From: Halogeometricum limi
GTDB lineage: Archaea; Halobacteriota; Halobacteria; Halobacteriales; Haloferacaceae
DNA: 64,000 bases
Direction of reading: 5' to 3'
Assembly (NCBI RefSeq): GCF_900115785.1
Contig: NZ_FOYS01000005.1
Span: 248,001-312,000, forward strand
The first letter of the stretch is position 1, and each line of letters opens with the position of its first letter. The translations under genes were made by a program, and so were the position numbers. This document shows positions 45,465-54,090 of this stretch, in pieces. Below the pieces are notes generated by a model, which was not told the origin of the DNA, did no database searches, and saw only the letters and a list, made by a program, of their open reading frames with translations.

Positions 45465-48413
45465 ATGCCAGAGTATCTATCGCCCGGCGTCTACGTGGAG
45501 GAAGTAGAGACCGGTTCGATGCCCATCGAAGGGGTAAGTACGAGCACAGCGGGGTTCTTAGGAGAGACGGAACGGGGGCCGACGGTTCCCCGGTTCCTCA
45601 CGAGTTTTGCGGACTACAGACGGACGTTCGGCGGGTACGACCTCTACGGAGAACAGGGTCGGTTACGTGGGACGCACCTCGCGTACGCCGTCGACGGGTT
45701 CTTCCGGAACGGCGGCACCCGGTGCTTCGTCGGCAGAGTCACGGGCGAGAAAGGCGTCGCGAAGACGGCTCTCTCGCCGTTCGGACTGCGGAGTTCGCTG
45801 GCCGTCTCGACGAAGACCGTCTCGTTCGGCGACGTCGTCCTCGGCGACGGCGTGACCGAGATGCTGGAACTGACGAACACGAGCGGAGACGTCAGCGTCG
45901 AGATACAGGGCGTGACGCTCGACCCGCCCGCGATGAGTACGGACTACAGCACGGACTTCGACTCGGCGACGGGCATCACGCTCGGCCCGAAGGAGACGGC
46001 GGAGATAGCCGTCCGATTCGAACCGTCGGCCGAAAACGACCGGGACGCGACAGTGCTCGTGACTCACGACGCGTCCTATCCCGAGGGGCCGTACGAAGTC
46101 GAACTCGAAGGACGAGGCGTCGGTCGACTGGAACTCTCGCCGGCGGAACTGTCCTTCCGAACGGTCGTCGTCGGTAGTTCGGACGAACTGGAGGTGACGC
46201 TCTCGAATCGAAGCGGCGAAGAGAGCGTGACGATTCAGGACGTCACCAGTTCCGATACCGAGTTCACCACCGACTTCGACGCGTCGAATCCGGTGACGCT
46301 CGGAACGGACGACGAACCACACGTCCTGACGGTGACGTTCACGCCGGACTCGGCGGCCGACGACAAGACGGCGACGCTCACGTTCGACGTCGACGACGAG
46401 TCGGGCACCGACGTCACGGTCGACGTGACGGGCCGTGGGGTCGACGCCGAGACCGACGGGGCACTGGAGGCAGACGGGTCGGCACCCGGCGAAGTCGACT
46501 TCTCCGACGTCGAACTCGAAGCGTCCGAGACGCTCACGGTCCGCGTGTACAACACCGACGACGACACCGACGAGGACGTCGCGAGCGTCGAGATGGAACT
46601 CACCACCGCCGAGGAAGGAGAGTTCGAACTGACCGAGGAACCGTCGTCGTTCACTATCGGAGCGATGGAACACCGCGACTTCGTCGTCCGGTTCACCCCG
46701 GCGGCGGCCGGTGCCCGCGAGGCGGAACTCGTGCTGAAAGACGACTCGGACGCCGACATCGCGTCGTTCACGGTCACCGGGAGCGGCGTCGAACCGGGCG
46801 ACGTACAGACCGGGCCAGCGTCCGTCTCCGTCGAGGCGGGAGAACTCGACTTCGGACTCGTTCCCGTCGGGAGTCGGGCCCGGCGGTCGGTCGTCCTCGT
46901 CCACGGCGGGGACGCGGACACCGACGCGGTCACGGTCGAGGAGGTCACGTCCGGCAACGCCGACGTCTTCGGCGTCCTCCACGACTTCGACGCCGACGCG
47001 GACGGCCCGATAGCACTCGCGCCGGGCGAGAGCGCGCGCATCGGAGTGGTGTACGAACCGCCGGACGAGAGCGAACACACGGCGACGCTCACGGTGACAC
47101 TGACGGGCGCGGCAGAGAACTCACACACGGTCGAACTCAGCGGCGCGGGCGACGGGACGGCGCTCACTGCGGCCGCCGTCGGCCCGGGCGTCTGGGGAAA
47201 CAACGTCGCACTCCACGTCGAAGACGCCTCGCTCGCGAACCCGGAGAACGACCTGTTCAAACTCGTCGTCCGCTACTGGAGTCGAGACGCCGACGCCGAC
47301 ACCGCGCGGGCGCACGGCGGCGACACGGAACGCGACGAGGTTCCGACACCGACCGTCGAGGAGGTGTACGACAACCTCTCGCCGACGGAGACGTCGGCCG
47401 ACTACTACGTGAACCGCGTCAACGGCGCGTCGAACCTCGTCGAACTCGAACGCGCCGCGGGAAGCGATGCTCGCCCGTCGAACACGGCGGGACACGCCGT
47501 GTGGCTCTGGGACGACGGCCGGGAGGACGAGGACGTGACCGTCGGGCACTTCGAGGGCGACGAACAACTGCCGCCGGGCACGCGGACGGGGCTGGCCGGA
47601 CTGGCCGAGAAAGACCAGATATCCATCGTCTGCGTCCCCGACGAGAACCACTACGAGTCCGAGGGAGCGCTCACCGACGCGGTTCGGATACACTGCGAGA
47701 CGCTCAAAGACCGAATCGCGGTCCTCCAGACGGAGGAGGACCCGGGGAAGATAGACACGATACGGCCGCCGGTCGACTCGACGTACGCGGCGTACTACTA
47801 CCCGTGGCTGACCGTCCTCGACCCGCTGACGAACGCGCGAAAGAACGTTCCGCCGTGCGGTCACATCGCCGGAGTCTACGCACGGACCGACACGGAACGA
47901 GGGGTGCACAAAGCGCCCGCGAACGCCGTCGTCCGGGGCGTCATCGAACCGCGCGTCCCCATCGCGAAAGCCGAACAGGACATCCTGAACCCGCTCGGCG
48001 TCAACTGCATCCGGACGTTCGCCGGGCGAGGGACGCGCGTGTGGGGCGCGCGGACGACGTCGTCGAACCCGCTGTGGAAGTACGTGAACGTGAGACGCCT
48101 GTTCCTCTACATCGAGGAGTCTATCGACGAGGGGACGCAGTGGTCCGTCTTCGAACCGAACGACGAACCGCTGTGGGCTCGCATCCGACAGTCCGTAACG
48201 AACTTCCTGACGACGACGTGGCGCGACGGCGCCCTGCAGGGGGCGACGCCCGACCAAGCGTTCTTCGTCACCTGCGACCGAACGACGATGACCCAAGATG
48301 ACATCGACAACGGTCGACTCATCGTCGAAATCGGCGTCGCACCGGTGAAGCCGGCTGAGTTCGTCATCTTCCGCATCAGCCAGTGGACCGGCGGCGTCGA
48401 GGAGAGCGCGTGA
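45465..48413 (+). CDS. CIS contractile sheath protein with four inserted Ig-like domains
   Basis: 982 residues, about twice the usual 350-500 of Afp/PVC sheaths. Residues 1-100 are the sheath N-terminus (YLSPGVYVEEVETGSMPIEG, TAGFLGETERGP, FFRNGGTRCFVGRV). Residues about 110-220, 221-326, 335-442 and 450-561 are four ASPM/SPD-2/Hydin-type ('choice-of-anchor D') Ig repeats, e.g. LDFGLVPVGSRARRSVVL... and IALAPGESARIGVVYEPP. From about 566 (LTAAAVGPGVWGNNVALHVE) the sheath core resumes. The conserved C-terminal domain follows: SVFEPNDEPLWARIRQSVTN, FLTTTWRDGALQGATPDQAF, and PAEFVIFRISQ. It is the only sheath gene in the window. The insert should face outward on the assembled particle. Confidence 0.93.
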   Translation: MPEYLSPGVYVEEVETGSMPIEGVSTSTAGFLGETERGPTVPRFLTSFADYRRTFGGYDLYGEQGRLRGTHLAYAVDGFFRNGGTRCFVGRVTGEKGVAKTALSPFGLRSSLAVSTKTVSFGDVVLGDGVTEMLELTNTSGDVSVEIQGVTLDPPAMSTDYSTDFDSATGITLGPKETAEIAVRFEPSAENDRDATVLVTHDASYPEGPYEVELEGRGVGRLELSPAELSFRTVVVGSSDELEVTLSNRSGEESVTIQDVTSSDTEFTTDFDASNPVTLGTDDEPHVLTVTFTPDSAADDKTATLTFDVDDESGTDVTVDVTGRGVDAETDGALEADGSAPGEVDFSDVELEASETLTVRVYNTDDDTDEDVASVEMELTTAEEGEFELTEEPSSFTIGAMEHRDFVVRFTPAAAGAREAELVLKDDSDADIASFTVTGSGVEPGDVQTGPASVSVEAGELDFGLVPVGSRARRSVVLVHGGDADTDAVTVEEVTSGNADVFGVLHDFDADADGPIALAPGESARIGVVYEPPDESEHTATLTVTLTGAAENSHTVELSGAGDGTALTAAAVGPGVWGNNVALHVEDASLANPENDLFKLVVRYWSRDADADTARAHGGDTERDEVPTPTVEEVYDNLSPTETSADYYVNRVNGASNLVELERAAGSDARPSNTAGHAVWLWDDGREDEDVTVGHFEGDEQLPPGTRTGLAGLAEKDQISIVCVPDENHYESEGALTDAVRIHCETLKDRIAVLQTEEDPGKIDTIRPPVDSTYAAYYYPWLTVLDPLTNARKNVPPCGHIAGVYARTDTERGVHKAPANAVVRGVIEPRVPIAKAEQDILNPLGVNCIRTFAGRGTRVWGARTTSSNPLWKYVNVRRLFLYIEESIDEGTQWSVFEPNDEPLWARIRQSVTNFLTTTWRDGALQGATPDQAFFVTCDRTTMTQDDIDNGRLIVEIGVAPVKPAEFVIFRISQWTGGVEESA

Positions 48414-48436
48414 ACGAACACTGAGGAGAGACGACC

Positions 48437-48880
48437 ATGGCAGACTTACACGGCCCATACAGAAACGCGCGATTCCTGCTCCAGATAGACGGAATCGACA
48501 AGGCGGGGTTCAGTCAGGCGACGATAGCCGAGACGTCGACCGAACCCGTCGAGTACCGAGAGGGAAACGAGAAACCGACGATGCGAAAGCTGCCGAACCT
48601 CACGACGTACGGGAACCTCTCGTTGCAGTGGGGGACGACGGCCGATTCGCTCGAACTGTTCGAGTGGCGGCAACTGGTCGAACTCGGCCAGATGGACCAG
48701 GCGCGCCGCGACATCGCGGTGGTACTCCTCGACGTGGGCGGAGAGCCCAGCGCGCGGTGGAACTTCACGCTCGCGTGGCCCACGCAGTACGACGCCCCCG
48801 ACTTAGACGCCAGCGGTAACGAGGTGGCGATAGAGTCGATGGAGATAGCGCACGAAGGTATGGAGCGTGTCGAACCGTGA
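48437..48880 (+). CDS. CIS inner tube protein (Afp1/Pvc1-like, gp19 family)
   Basis: 147 residues. The tube fold shows YRNARFLLQIDGIDKAGFSQ at the N-terminus, the central hairpin KLPNLTTYGNLSLQWGTT, and the C-terminal NEVAIESMEIAHEGMERV. It forms the hexameric inner tube that is driven through the target membrane. A GAGGAG Shine-Dalgarno precedes the ATG by about 8 nt. It lies directly after the sheath gene, the standard order. Confidence 0.92.
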   Translation: MADLHGPYRNARFLLQIDGIDKAGFSQATIAETSTEPVEYREGNEKPTMRKLPNLTTYGNLSLQWGTTADSLELFEWRQLVELGQMDQARRDIAVVLLDVGGEPSARWNFTLAWPTQYDAPDLDASGNEVAIESMEIAHEGMERVEP

Positions 48881-49350
48881 GTTCGACCCCGCTGCAGGTC
48901 GAAGTGCCGTTCAGGCTCCCGAAGGGGTACGCGGACGCCGAGGGAACCCTCCACCGAGACGGCGTGATGCGACTGGCGACGGCCGCCGACGAGATTCTCC
49001 CGCTGAAAGACCCGCGCGTGAAGAGCAACCCGTCGTATCTGTCTGTCATCCTCCTCTCTCGGGTCGTGACGGAACTCGGCGACGTGGAGTCGGTGACGCC
49101 GAACGTCGTGGAGAACCTGTTCGTCTCGGACCTCGCGTACCTGCAAGACCTCTACACGCGGGTGAACGCGTACGAGTCCAACGCCGTCGAAACCGCCTGT
49201 CCGGCGTGCGGGGAGGTGTTCGCGGCGGAGATAGACGAGAGAGCACAGAGCGAACCGGACGCGGGGGACGGCGACGAGGGCAACGGACAGGTAGCCGAGG
49301 GAAACTTGCAGTCGCCGGTCGGCGTCACGACCGACCGACCGGAGGGCTGA
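48877..49350 (+). CDS. CIS tail-assembly protein with a CPxCG pair
   Basis: 157 residues from GTG overlapping the tube stop (GTGA). The first 105 residues resemble phage tail-assembly/baseplate chaperones found after tube genes (VEVPFRLPKGYADAEGTLHR, LPLKDPRVKSNPSYLSVILL, NLFVSDLAYLQDLYTRVNAY). C108 and C111 (ACPACGEVF) form half a zinc knuckle; a second pair is absent, so metal binding would need a dimer. A flexible acidic tail ends the protein. Likely an assembly factor in the cytosol. Confidence 0.75.
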   Translation: MSSTPLQVEVPFRLPKGYADAEGTLHRDGVMRLATAADEILPLKDPRVKSNPSYLSVILLSRVVTELGDVESVTPNVVENLFVSDLAYLQDLYTRVNAYESNAVETACPACGEVFAAEIDERAQSEPDAGDGDEGNGQVAEGNLQSPVGVTTDRPEG

Positions 49351-49544
49351 CGACCGGCTATCCGCTCGACCAACTGTACGAAGAGGTGAGTTTCGTGGCG
49401 TACCACTTCAACTGGGACCACGACGACGTCCTCGAACTGCCCCACTGGGAGCGACGGCGCTGGTGTGAGGAGATAAGCAAGATACACGAGCGGATGAACG
49501 ACGAACCGGCGACGACGACACGCTCGCTCGGGAGTCTCCGCTGA
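49347..49544 (+). CDS. DUF6760-like small CIS protein, probable CTG start
   Basis: 65 residues: MTTGYPLDQLYEEVSFVAYH followed by FNWDHDDVLELPHWERRRWC and a short tail. The pattern (YPxDxLYEEVAxxxYHFxW...HxERRxW) fits the small protein that follows the tail-assembly gene in many eCIS and phage-tail-like loci. No ATG/GTG/TTG precedes the conserved start in frame. A CTG at 49347 overlapping the upstream TGA (CTGA) is the only start that fits. Confidence 0.7.
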   Translation: MTTGYPLDQLYEEVSFVAYHFNWDHDDVLELPHWERRRWCEEISKIHERMNDEPATTTRSLGSLR

Positions 49545-50011
49545 TGGTGCTCGGAGAGCGGACGGACCCGTATCTCGGCTACCGATTCCTCGTCGAAGTT
49601 GACGGACTCGTGGTCGGCGGGTTCTCGGAGGTGTCCGGACTGACCGTCGAGATGGAGACGGCGCGGTACGAGGAGGGCGGCGTCAACGCGTTCGTCCACC
49701 AGTTCCCGACGCGACTCACGCACCCGAACCTCGTCCTCAAGCGAGGACTGACAGACGACGCGTCGTTCTGGCAGTGGATGCAGGACGCCGTCGCCACGAG
49801 TCCGGTTCCGCTGGAACTGGCGACGCTCAGAAAGAACGTCCGCGTCGTCTTGCTCGACGCGGCCGGAGACGAATCGCTGGGGTGGGAGTTCCTGCGGGCG
49901 TACCCCATCAAGTGGGTCGGCCCCGAGTTCGACGCCGCGCGAGGTGCGGTGGCAATCGAGACGCTGGAACTCGTACACGAGGGCATCTCCACGATGAGTG
50001 GACGCCCATGA
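49544..50011 (+). CDS. Second CIS tube protein (Afp5/Pvc5-like, gp19 family)
   Basis: 155 residues. YLGYRFLVEVDGLVVGGFSE, VSGLTVEMETARYEEGGVNA, the HQFPTRLTHPNLVLKRGLTD hairpin and AIETLELVHEGI are the classic gp19-like tube signatures. Two tube genes per cluster are usual. This second form, nearer the ATPase, normally makes the first ring(s) on the baseplate hub. It overlaps the neighbouring genes by 1 and 4 bp. Confidence 0.92.
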   Translation: MVLGERTDPYLGYRFLVEVDGLVVGGFSEVSGLTVEMETARYEEGGVNAFVHQFPTRLTHPNLVLKRGLTDDASFWQWMQDAVATSPVPLELATLRKNVRVVLLDAAGDESLGWEFLRAYPIKWVGPEFDAARGAVAIETLELVHEGISTMSGRP

Positions 50012-52323
50012 CCGCCGTCGCTCCCTACGAAGACGACGCGTCGTACCTCCTCGACGAACTGGAACTGTTCGACAGGCTTCTGGAGCGACGACTCCTGACG
50101 TGGTGGAGCGAAACCGAAGCCGAGAACGAGTTTTCGGGGCTCTACATCTCCGACGCCGAAGTGTGGAACCTCTTGGGAGCCTCACTGGACGGCAGCGAAC
50201 GGCGGAGCGCGAACCGAGGCGGAGACGGAGAGAGCGTCCGGGGTGGACGCGACGTCCGAGACGACGGCCGTGAACGGTCGACCGACGGGGGCGAGCGCTT
50301 CGATGCGGTCGAGAGCGTCCCGGCAGACGCCGCCGCCGAGACGCAGTTCTTCGACGTCGCCGACACGTTCCGCCGATTCGACGCGCGAGTGACGGCGGCG
50401 AGTCGGCGGATTCGACGGCGAAAACGCCTCACGCGGGACGCGGGGCGAACGCTCCGATTCGACAGGCTCTGCGAGACGTTCGGTCTGGAGACGCGACACC
50501 GAGAGGCACTGCTCGTAGCGCTCGGACCCGAACTGGACCCGAAGTACGGCCGCATCTACGCGTACCTCCACGACGACGTGACGCGGACGACGCCGACGGT
50601 CGGACTGGTGGTTCGGCTCTTCGCGTCGGACCGCCGCGACCGAATACGATATCGGACGGCGTTCACCGACCGGTCGGTGCTCCGCCGAAGTCGACTCCTC
50701 ACGGTCGACGACTCCGGAGGCGAACCGCTGCCGAACGCGACGGTTCGGGTCGAAGAACGCGTCGTGGAGTACCTGCTCGGCGGCGACGAACTCGGGGGGC
50801 GACTCGCCGACGTCGTCGACGCCTCGGCGGCAGCGAGTCTCGACGCCGTCCCCGTCGACGACGGCGGACGGCGACGGCTTGAACGACTGGTCGACGTCCT
50901 CGCACGTCGAACCGAGCGCGGAGAACACGCGTTCGTCCACCTCTACGGCCCCGAAGGGGTGGGAAAGGCGGCCGGCGTGGCGGCCGTCTGTTCGGCCGTC
51001 GGCCGCGCACACCTCCTCGCGAGCCTCGAGGACGTCCCCGCGACGGAGTGGGTCGAGCGGTGCGAGTTGCTGGTACGCGAGGCCCGACTGAGAGACGCCG
51101 CACTCGCGGTCGATATCGGGTCGGTCGACGAGAGAGACGAGAACGGCGAACAGACGCTCTCGGTCGTCCGAGGACTCGTCGAACGCCTCGACGAACTAGG
51201 CGCGCACGTCTTCCTGCTCAACGCCGACGGCCTCCCACAACGCGTCTTTCGCGGCGTCGAACGACACGTCGTCTCGACGGTCGAACTCCCTCGAACGGGG
51301 TTCCAGCAGCGACGGCGTTCGTGGGAGGCCGTTCCGGACCTCCCGGCCGACGCCGACGCGACGTATCTGGCGTCGACGTTCCGGTTCACCCCCGGAGAGA
51401 TAGCCGACGCCGTCGAGACGGCGCGACGTCTCGACGACGGGGACTCGCTCACCGCGGAGACGCTTTCTCGCGGCTGTCGCGTACAGGCGAGGCGGAATCT
51501 GGGAAGCCTCGCTCGGCGCGTCGAACCGCGGTACACGTGGGACGACATCGTCCTCCCCGAGGGTCGACTCGACCAGTTGCACGAGGTGGCCGCGCGTATC
51601 AGACGCCGCGGAGAGGTACTCACCGAGTGGGGGTTCGAAGAGAAATTCAGCCTCGGAAACGGCCTCACCGTCCTGTTCTCGGGGCCCTCGGGGACGGGAA
51701 AGACGATGGCGACCGAGATACTCGCCTCCGACGCGGGCCTCGACCTCTACAAAGTCGAGTTGGCGAGCGTCGTGAGCAAGTACATCGGGGAGACGGAGAA
51801 GAACCTCAAACGGGTCTTCGACGAGGCCGAGGGAAGCGACGCCATCCTTCTCTTCGACGAGGCCGACGCCCTGTTCGGGAAGCGGTCAGAGGTCACGGAC
51901 GCTCGGGACAGGTACGCGAACATCGAGGTGAACTACCTGCTCCAGCGAATCGAAGAGCACGGCGGTATCGTCGTGCTGACCACGAACCTACGCGAGAACT
52001 TCGACGACGCCTTCGAGCGTCGAATCCACGCGTGCGTGGACTTTCCGCTCCCCGACGAACGGTCGAGAGCCGAGATTTGGCGTCGGGTGTTTCCGGACCA
52101 GACGCCGACGACAGACCTCGACGTGCCGTTCTTGGCGGGGTTGGAACTGAGCGGCGGGAGCATCAAGAACGTCGCGCTGAACGCCGCGTTCCTCGCCGCC
52201 GAGGAGGGAACGAGCGTCGAGACGTCGCACGTCGTCCGCGCGACGAGACGAGAGTACCAGAAGATGGGCCGGATGTTCAGTGTCGACGAGTTCGGCGTGT
52301 ACGCGTCCTGTCTTCGTTCGTAA
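50008..52323 (+). CDS. CIS AAA+ ATPase (Afp15/Pvc15-like)
   Basis: 771 residues from ATG (ATGA overlap). The N-terminal region (about 1-290) is family specific. A first AAA-like module at about 310 has a degenerate P-loop (GPEGVGKAAG). The second, active module has Walker A FSGPSGTGKTMATEI (about 556-570), Walker B AILLFDEADALFG (about 612-624), sensor 1 VVLTTNLRENFD and an Arg finger region FERRIHACVDFPLPDE. Pvc15-type ATPases are needed for assembly or cargo loading and stay in the producer cell. Last gene before a promoter-bearing gap. Confidence 0.92.
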   Translation: MTAVAPYEDDASYLLDELELFDRLLERRLLTWWSETEAENEFSGLYISDAEVWNLLGASLDGSERRSANRGGDGESVRGGRDVRDDGRERSTDGGERFDAVESVPADAAAETQFFDVADTFRRFDARVTAASRRIRRRKRLTRDAGRTLRFDRLCETFGLETRHREALLVALGPELDPKYGRIYAYLHDDVTRTTPTVGLVVRLFASDRRDRIRYRTAFTDRSVLRRSRLLTVDDSGGEPLPNATVRVEERVVEYLLGGDELGGRLADVVDASAAASLDAVPVDDGGRRRLERLVDVLARRTERGEHAFVHLYGPEGVGKAAGVAAVCSAVGRAHLLASLEDVPATEWVERCELLVREARLRDAALAVDIGSVDERDENGEQTLSVVRGLVERLDELGAHVFLLNADGLPQRVFRGVERHVVSTVELPRTGFQQRRRSWEAVPDLPADADATYLASTFRFTPGEIADAVETARRLDDGDSLTAETLSRGCRVQARRNLGSLARRVEPRYTWDDIVLPEGRLDQLHEVAARIRRRGEVLTEWGFEEKFSLGNGLTVLFSGPSGTGKTMATEILASDAGLDLYKVELASVVSKYIGETEKNLKRVFDEAEGSDAILLFDEADALFGKRSEVTDARDRYANIEVNYLLQRIEEHGGIVVLTTNLRENFDDAFERRIHACVDFPLPDERSRAEIWRRVFPDQTPTTDLDVPFLAGLELSGGSIKNVALNAAFLAAEEGTSVETSHVVRATRREYQKMGRMFSVDEFGVYASCLRS

Positions 52324-52797
52324 ACGCGACGTACGTGAGGAGAAGGGCGACAGAGACGCCGAATCGGACCTGGACGGGAACCTTCGTTCACGACTCGTTC
52401 GTCCACTTCTTACGCGACCGAGCGACCTCGGAACGTGACCGAGCGACCTCGGGGTAACGGTTCGATGCGAACGGGGTTTCGGGGCGACCGAAACTACGAG
52501 TGCGCTACGTCGAAATCTCCACGGGGCCGTTCTTCCGCACCTTCTCTCGACGTGTCGGTTCTGGCCCCTCCGCCGCACCGCTTGTGTAGTCCTCACTCCC
52601 GGATTGGCACGTCCAGTGAGTCCTCGACGTCACTGTACGCAGAGAGATACGTCGAGCGACGACGAAAAGGTTTCTACCAACGAGACCGCCCTCGACGCCG
52701 CTTCTGCCGGGAGCCGAGTTCCGGAGATAAATGACTAGAGAAATATATAAGCTTCAACACACTAATTGGTACGCACGAGTCGGTCGGGCACTCCACG
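52324..52797 (+). promoter_or_regulatory. 474-bp gap inside the CIS cluster with a new promoter and a short repeat
   Basis: No coding pattern is visible. A 16-bp direct repeat (GACCGAGCGACCTCGG) occurs at 52416-52431 and 52437-52452. Near the right end AAATATATAAGC (52741-52752), one of the best TATA boxes in the window, lies about 46-57 bp before the next GTG. The cluster therefore has at least two separate transcription units. Confidence 0.65.
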
Positions 52798-54090
52798 GTG
52801 AGTGTTCGGACGACGACTCGGGGGGTTGGAGTGTCCGAGAAACCGACAACGCTCGACGTGCCGCGGTTCGTCCGTCCGATCGCACAGACGTATCCCGCGA
52901 ACGAGAATCGAGCGGGCGGACTCGCGTACACGCCGATCGGGACGCTCCCGTACTTCGGAGGGATGCTCGCCGGGTCGGCGAAACCGTCGACCGTGTCGCG
53001 ACAGCGACTCGCGTACCTCGTCGTCTCAGGGTGGGAACCGGTCGAGAGAGGCGACGCGACGGGTCACGAACCCGACGGGCGCGGCTCGAACGCGTCTCCG
53101 GTTGGAGAGAGCGTCTCGGAGGACGAACCGAGAGTCGTGCACGTCCTCCGAGAACGCGTCGTCGAGTCCGGAGTCGACGGACGACGCGTCGGCGACGCCG
53201 TCTCTTCGGACCCGTCGGGACCGCCGGCGAAAACCCCCCGCGAACAGAGGACCGACCGAGTTCGACCGCGGTTACTCCACCGGCAACGGCACGTCGTCGA
53301 GAGGGAGACGACGCGTACGCTCCGAGAACTGGTCGAACGGCGGACCGCCGCACGCACCGTCGGTCGAACGGCGTCCGTCGTACGCGACTCCGGCCGGACG
53401 CCGCCCACCGCACGTACCGTGGCCCGAGCACCGCAGACTGCGTTCGGCCGAAGCGGTTCGAGCGAAATGCGTGGGTCGACGGCGTCTCTCGAACCGTTCC
53501 CCGTCGGGCGCGCGGACGCGAACCCCCTCGAACGGTCGCGGGTGCAGCGATACGGTCCGGTCGGTTCCGACGGCGAGAGAGGCCCGTACCGGGCCGAAGC
53601 ACCCGCCGCCGAACTGCACGACCGGGAGCCGTTCGTCTTCGCAGGAGTGTCCGAAGCGGCGTCGGGAGGCCGACCGGCACGCGCCGTCGAGTCGGTCGAG
53701 CGACCCGGCCCTCACGCCTCGGTGTCGAACGCAGCCGCGGTGAGCGACCCCCCGCCCGACACGGCGTTCGGCCTCCGCGGAGAGGCGAACCGAGCGGTGA
53801 ACGAGCGGAGAACGAACGCGACGAGACCGACCATGCGACTCAAGACACGAACGCGAGAAGCCGACGAAGACGATGGACGCCACGTGAACGACCGCCCGGG
53901 GGGACGTCGGACGCCGACTCGTCCTCGTCCGGCGGCCGACCACCGCGAACGGACGCCCCGAGAAGACGAGGGTTCGCTCTCCGTCGAGAAACTACTCGAA
54001 CGGCCCGCGGCGGTCGACCGACTCGTCGACCGGTTGTACGACGAGTTCGAGACGAAGCGACGGCACGAGCGCGAGCGGCGGGGGCTGTAG
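52798..54090 (+). CDS. Arg-rich, mostly disordered CIS-cluster protein with conserved-looking C-terminal helix
   Basis: 430 residues from GTG (a second GTG 33 bp on gives MSEKPTTLDVPRF). Residues about 20-90 look partly ordered (VPRFVRPIAQTYPANENRAG, GTLPYFGGMLAGSAKP). The middle 280 residues are rich in Arg, Pro, Glu, Ser and Thr without hydrophobic core. The last 35 residues form a charged amphipathic helix (VEKLLERPAAVDRLVDRLYD, EFETKRRHERERRGL). I do not recognise the family. Its place just before the LysM tube protein is where small linker proteins (Afp6/Pvc6) sit. It may be an assembly linker or a disordered cargo. It abuts the next gene (TAG|ATG). Confidence 0.65.
   Translation: MSVRTTTRGVGVSEKPTTLDVPRFVRPIAQTYPANENRAGGLAYTPIGTLPYFGGMLAGSAKPSTVSRQRLAYLVVSGWEPVERGDATGHEPDGRGSNASPVGESVSEDEPRVVHVLRERVVESGVDGRRVGDAVSSDPSGPPAKTPREQRTDRVRPRLLHRQRHVVERETTRTLRELVERRTAARTVGRTASVVRDSGRTPPTARTVARAPQTAFGRSGSSEMRGSTASLEPFPVGRADANPLERSRVQRYGPVGSDGERGPYRAEAPAAELHDREPFVFAGVSEAASGGRPARAVESVERPGPHASVSNAAAVSDPPPDTAFGLRGEANRAVNERRTNATRPTMRLKTRTREADEDDGRHVNDRPGGRRTPTRPRPAADHRERTPREDEGSLSVEKLLERPAAVDRLVDRLYDEFETKRRHERERRGL

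Noticed and set aside
52416-52452. CRISPR-like repeat
   Set aside because: Only two 16-bp copies with a 5-bp spacer; not an array.
52435-52734. 99-codon open frame in the CIS gap
   Set aside because: Composition is unlike real genes here, and it overlaps the direct repeat; the gap is better explained as promoter DNA.
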